A program made the translations under genes and the position numbers. The notes below the pieces were generated by a model, which saw nothing but the letters and a program-made list of their open reading frames with translations, ran no database searches and was not told the DNA's origin. From NCBI GenBank assembly GCA_023395465.1, contig JAEWZE010000101.1, forward strand, positions 1 to 7,009: DNA of 7,009 nucleotides. The letters are read 5' to 3'. Position 1 is the first letter of the stretch, and each line of letters starts with the position of its first letter. Below, piece by piece: positions 6,171 through 7,009 of this stretch. The stretch comes from Pseudomonadota bacterium (GTDB lineage Bacteria; Pseudomonadota; Gammaproteobacteria; Xanthomonadales; Xanthomonadaceae).

Positions 6171-6199
6171 TTCCGCGCGCCGGGCCGATGCCCTACAAT
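6171..6199 (+). promoter_or_regulatory. Probable promoter of the rpsP operon
   Basis: TACAAT at 6194-6199 is a five-of-six -10 match in a GC-rich gap. The hexamer 17 bp upstream, TTCCGC at 6171-6176, keeps only the leading TT of TTGACA, so the -35 is poor. Transcription would begin near 6206, giving a leader of about 44 bases. This would let the ribosomal protein operon be expressed independently of ffh and the aminotransferase. Confidence 0.55.
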
Positions 6200-6211
6200 T
6201 GCCGGCTTACC

Positions 6212-6226
6212 TCGCCATCCTGGCGA
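6212..6226 (+). other. Short hairpin in the rpsP 5' leader
   Basis: TCGCCA (6212-6217) and TGGCGA (6221-6226) are perfectly complementary around the loop TCC. The hairpin would form at the very 5' end of the predicted rpsP transcript and ends 12 bases before the GAGAA (6239-6243) that serves as ribosome binding site. It may protect the message or take part in control. A 6-bp stem is small enough to arise by chance. Confidence 0.35.
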
Positions 6227-6249
6227 CTGGGCAATACCGAGAACGCACC

Positions 6250-6507
6250 ATGGTCAAGATCCGCCTTACCCGCGGCGGCGCGAAGAAGCGCCCCTTCTAC
6301 CACATCATCGTCACCGACTCGCGCAGCGCGCGCGACGGCCGCAACATCGAGCGCGTGGGCTACTACAACCCCGTTGCCCAGGGCGCCGAGCAGCGCGTGG
6401 TGCTGGACACCGCCCGCGTCGACCATTGGGTCAAGCAGGGTGCGCAGCTGACCGACAAGGTCCGCAACTTGTACCGCGACGCCGTCAAGGCCGCTCCGGC
6501 CGCGTGA
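6250..6507 (+). CDS. rpsP: 30S ribosomal protein S16
   Basis: S16 is a small-subunit protein that binds 16S rRNA and promotes 30S assembly. The 85-residue product has the diagnostic N-terminus MVKIRLTRGGAKKRPFYHI (1-19), VTDSRSARDGR at 21-31, ERVGYYNP at 34-41, and the helix RVDHWVKQGAQLTDKVRNL at 56-74. Length is typical (82 in E. coli). The ATG at 6250 is preceded by GAGAA at 6239-6243, 6 bases away. It heads the usual rpsP-rimM-trmD-rplS operon, whose last two genes should lie beyond the window. Its stop codon overlaps an ATG (TGATG at 6505-6509) that is in frame with rimM. Confidence 0.98.
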   Translation: MVKIRLTRGGAKKRPFYHIIVTDSRSARDGRNIERVGYYNPVAQGAEQRVVLDTARVDHWVKQGAQLTDKVRNLYRDAVKAAPAA

Positions 6508-6512
6508 TGGCC

Positions 6513-6533
6513 GGATTGCGCGCCGCGCAATCC
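6513..6533 (+). other. Perfect 9-bp hairpin between rpsP and rimM
   Basis: GGATTGCGC (6513-6521) and GCGCAATCC (6525-6533) pair fully around the 3-base loop GCC. It is not followed by a T-run (the next bases are ACGCAAGCA), so it is not a canonical intrinsic terminator. It starts 5 bases after the rpsP stop and ends 9 bases before the rimM ATG at 6543, where an initiating ribosome must bind. A role in lowering rimM translation or protecting the rpsP message 3' end is inferred. Confidence 0.6.
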
Positions 6534-6542
6534 ACGCAAGCA

Positions 6543-7009
6543 ATGAACGACCAGGCGCGCCGCATCCTCATGGGCAGGATCCACGGCGCGTTTGGCGTGC
6601 GTGGCGAACTGAAGCTCGAGTCCTTCAGCGAACCGCCCGAGGCGATTTTCCGCTACCTGCCGCTGACCCTGCGCACCGTGCAGGGCGTGGAGCGCGAACT
6701 CGAGGGCGCCCGCGGCCGCACCACCACCAAGGGCATCGTCATGCGCCTGCCGGAGGTGGAGGACCGCGACGCGGCCGAAGCGCTGCGCGGCGCGGAGATC
6801 TTCGTCCCGCGCAGCGCGCTGCCGCCGCCCAGCCCCGGCGAGTACTACTGGGTGGACCTGGAAGGCCTGCGCGTGATGAATACCGACGGCGCCGATTTCG
6901 GCGTGGTCTCGCACCTGTTCTCCACCGGCGCCAACGACGTGCTGGTGGCGCGCGGGGATCGCGAACGGATGATCCCCTTCCTCCAGCCCGACTACATCGT
7001 CTCGGTCGA
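6543..7009 (+). CDS. rimM: Ribosome maturation factor RimM (3' end outside window)
   Basis: RimM binds S19 and helps mature the 3' (head) domain of 16S rRNA in the 30S subunit. The 155 residues present cover nearly the whole family length of about 170. The N-terminal barrel opens with RILMGRIHGAFGVRGELK (7-24), SEPPEAIFRY follows at 29-38, and DRDAAEALRGAEIFVPRSAL at 74-93 closes the first domain. The PRC-barrel domain has EYYWVDLEGLRV at 100-111, STGANDVLVARG at 127-138 and MIPFL at 143-147. The frame runs off the window. I prefer the ATG at 6543 because family members start a few residues before RRILLG. An in-frame ATG at 6507, overlapping the rpsP stop, would add MAGLRAAQSTQA and place the hairpin at 6513-6533 inside the coding region. 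Neither start has a good Shine-Dalgarno, so translation probably depends on coupling to rpsP. Confidence 0.96.
   Translation, partial: MNDQARRILMGRIHGAFGVRGELKLESFSEPPEAIFRYLPLTLRTVQGVERELEGARGRTTTKGIVMRLPEVEDRDAAEALRGAEIFVPRSALPPPSPGEYYWVDLEGLRVMNTDGADFGVVSHLFSTGANDVLVARGDRERMIPFLQPDYIVSV

Noticed and set aside
6160..6187. GC-rich inverted repeat CGGCCC/GGGCCG after the aminotransferase, considered as a terminator
   Set aside because: The 6-bp stem has a 16-base loop, no T-run follows, and it overlaps the rpsP promoter. Such repeats are common by chance at this GC content.
1..7009. Search for CRISPR array, insertion sequence, prophage, toxin-antitoxin or biosynthetic cluster
   Set aside because: No spaced direct repeats, transposase-like proteins or terminal inverted repeats are visible, and every large stretch is explained by chromosomal genes of ordinary composition.

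Overview
The window is very GC-rich (high GC at third codon positions) and almost fully coding. Gene content and protein style point to a gammaproteobacterium of the Xanthomonadaceae type (Lysobacter, Luteimonas, Xanthomonas relatives). The RimM, Ffh and S16 sequences resemble that family, and ypjD lies back to back with ffh as is usual in gammaproteobacteria. The assignment rests on recalled family resemblance, not on a search.

Layout. Bases 1-573 are the 3' end of radA (recombination-associated ATPase). It overlaps by 4 bp a small membrane protein that looks like a divergent PAP2 phosphatase (570-1154). Facing this pair on the minus strand is a PLP-dependent lyase of the cysteine synthase/Cds1 type (1193-2341). 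A 122-bp divergent spacer carries two palindromes, one a 31-bp interrupted dyad touching the ribosome binding site of the next gene. That gene is a small secreted protein of unknown function (2464-3066). It converges, with a 9-bp gap, on ypjD (3076-3864, minus). ypjD is divergent from ffh (3977-5347), the SRP GTPase. A class IV aminotransferase follows ffh after 4 bp (5352-6155). Then come rpsP (6250-6507) and the start of rimM (6543 to the window end), the head of the usual rpsP-rimM-trmD-rplS operon.

The right half is a core translation and protein-targeting cluster. The aminotransferase between ffh and rpsP is the one gene there that does not belong to the classic E. coli order. The left half is DNA repair plus accessory metabolism. 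I see no mobile element, CRISPR array, tRNA, rRNA, prophage or defence locus, and no gene-free stretch over 300 bases. The most noteworthy signals are small: the dyad at 2420-2450, a perfect 9-bp hairpin between rpsP and rimM together with two in-frame rimM starts, and back-to-back -10 boxes between ypjD and ffh. I found no convincing multi-gene undescribed system.
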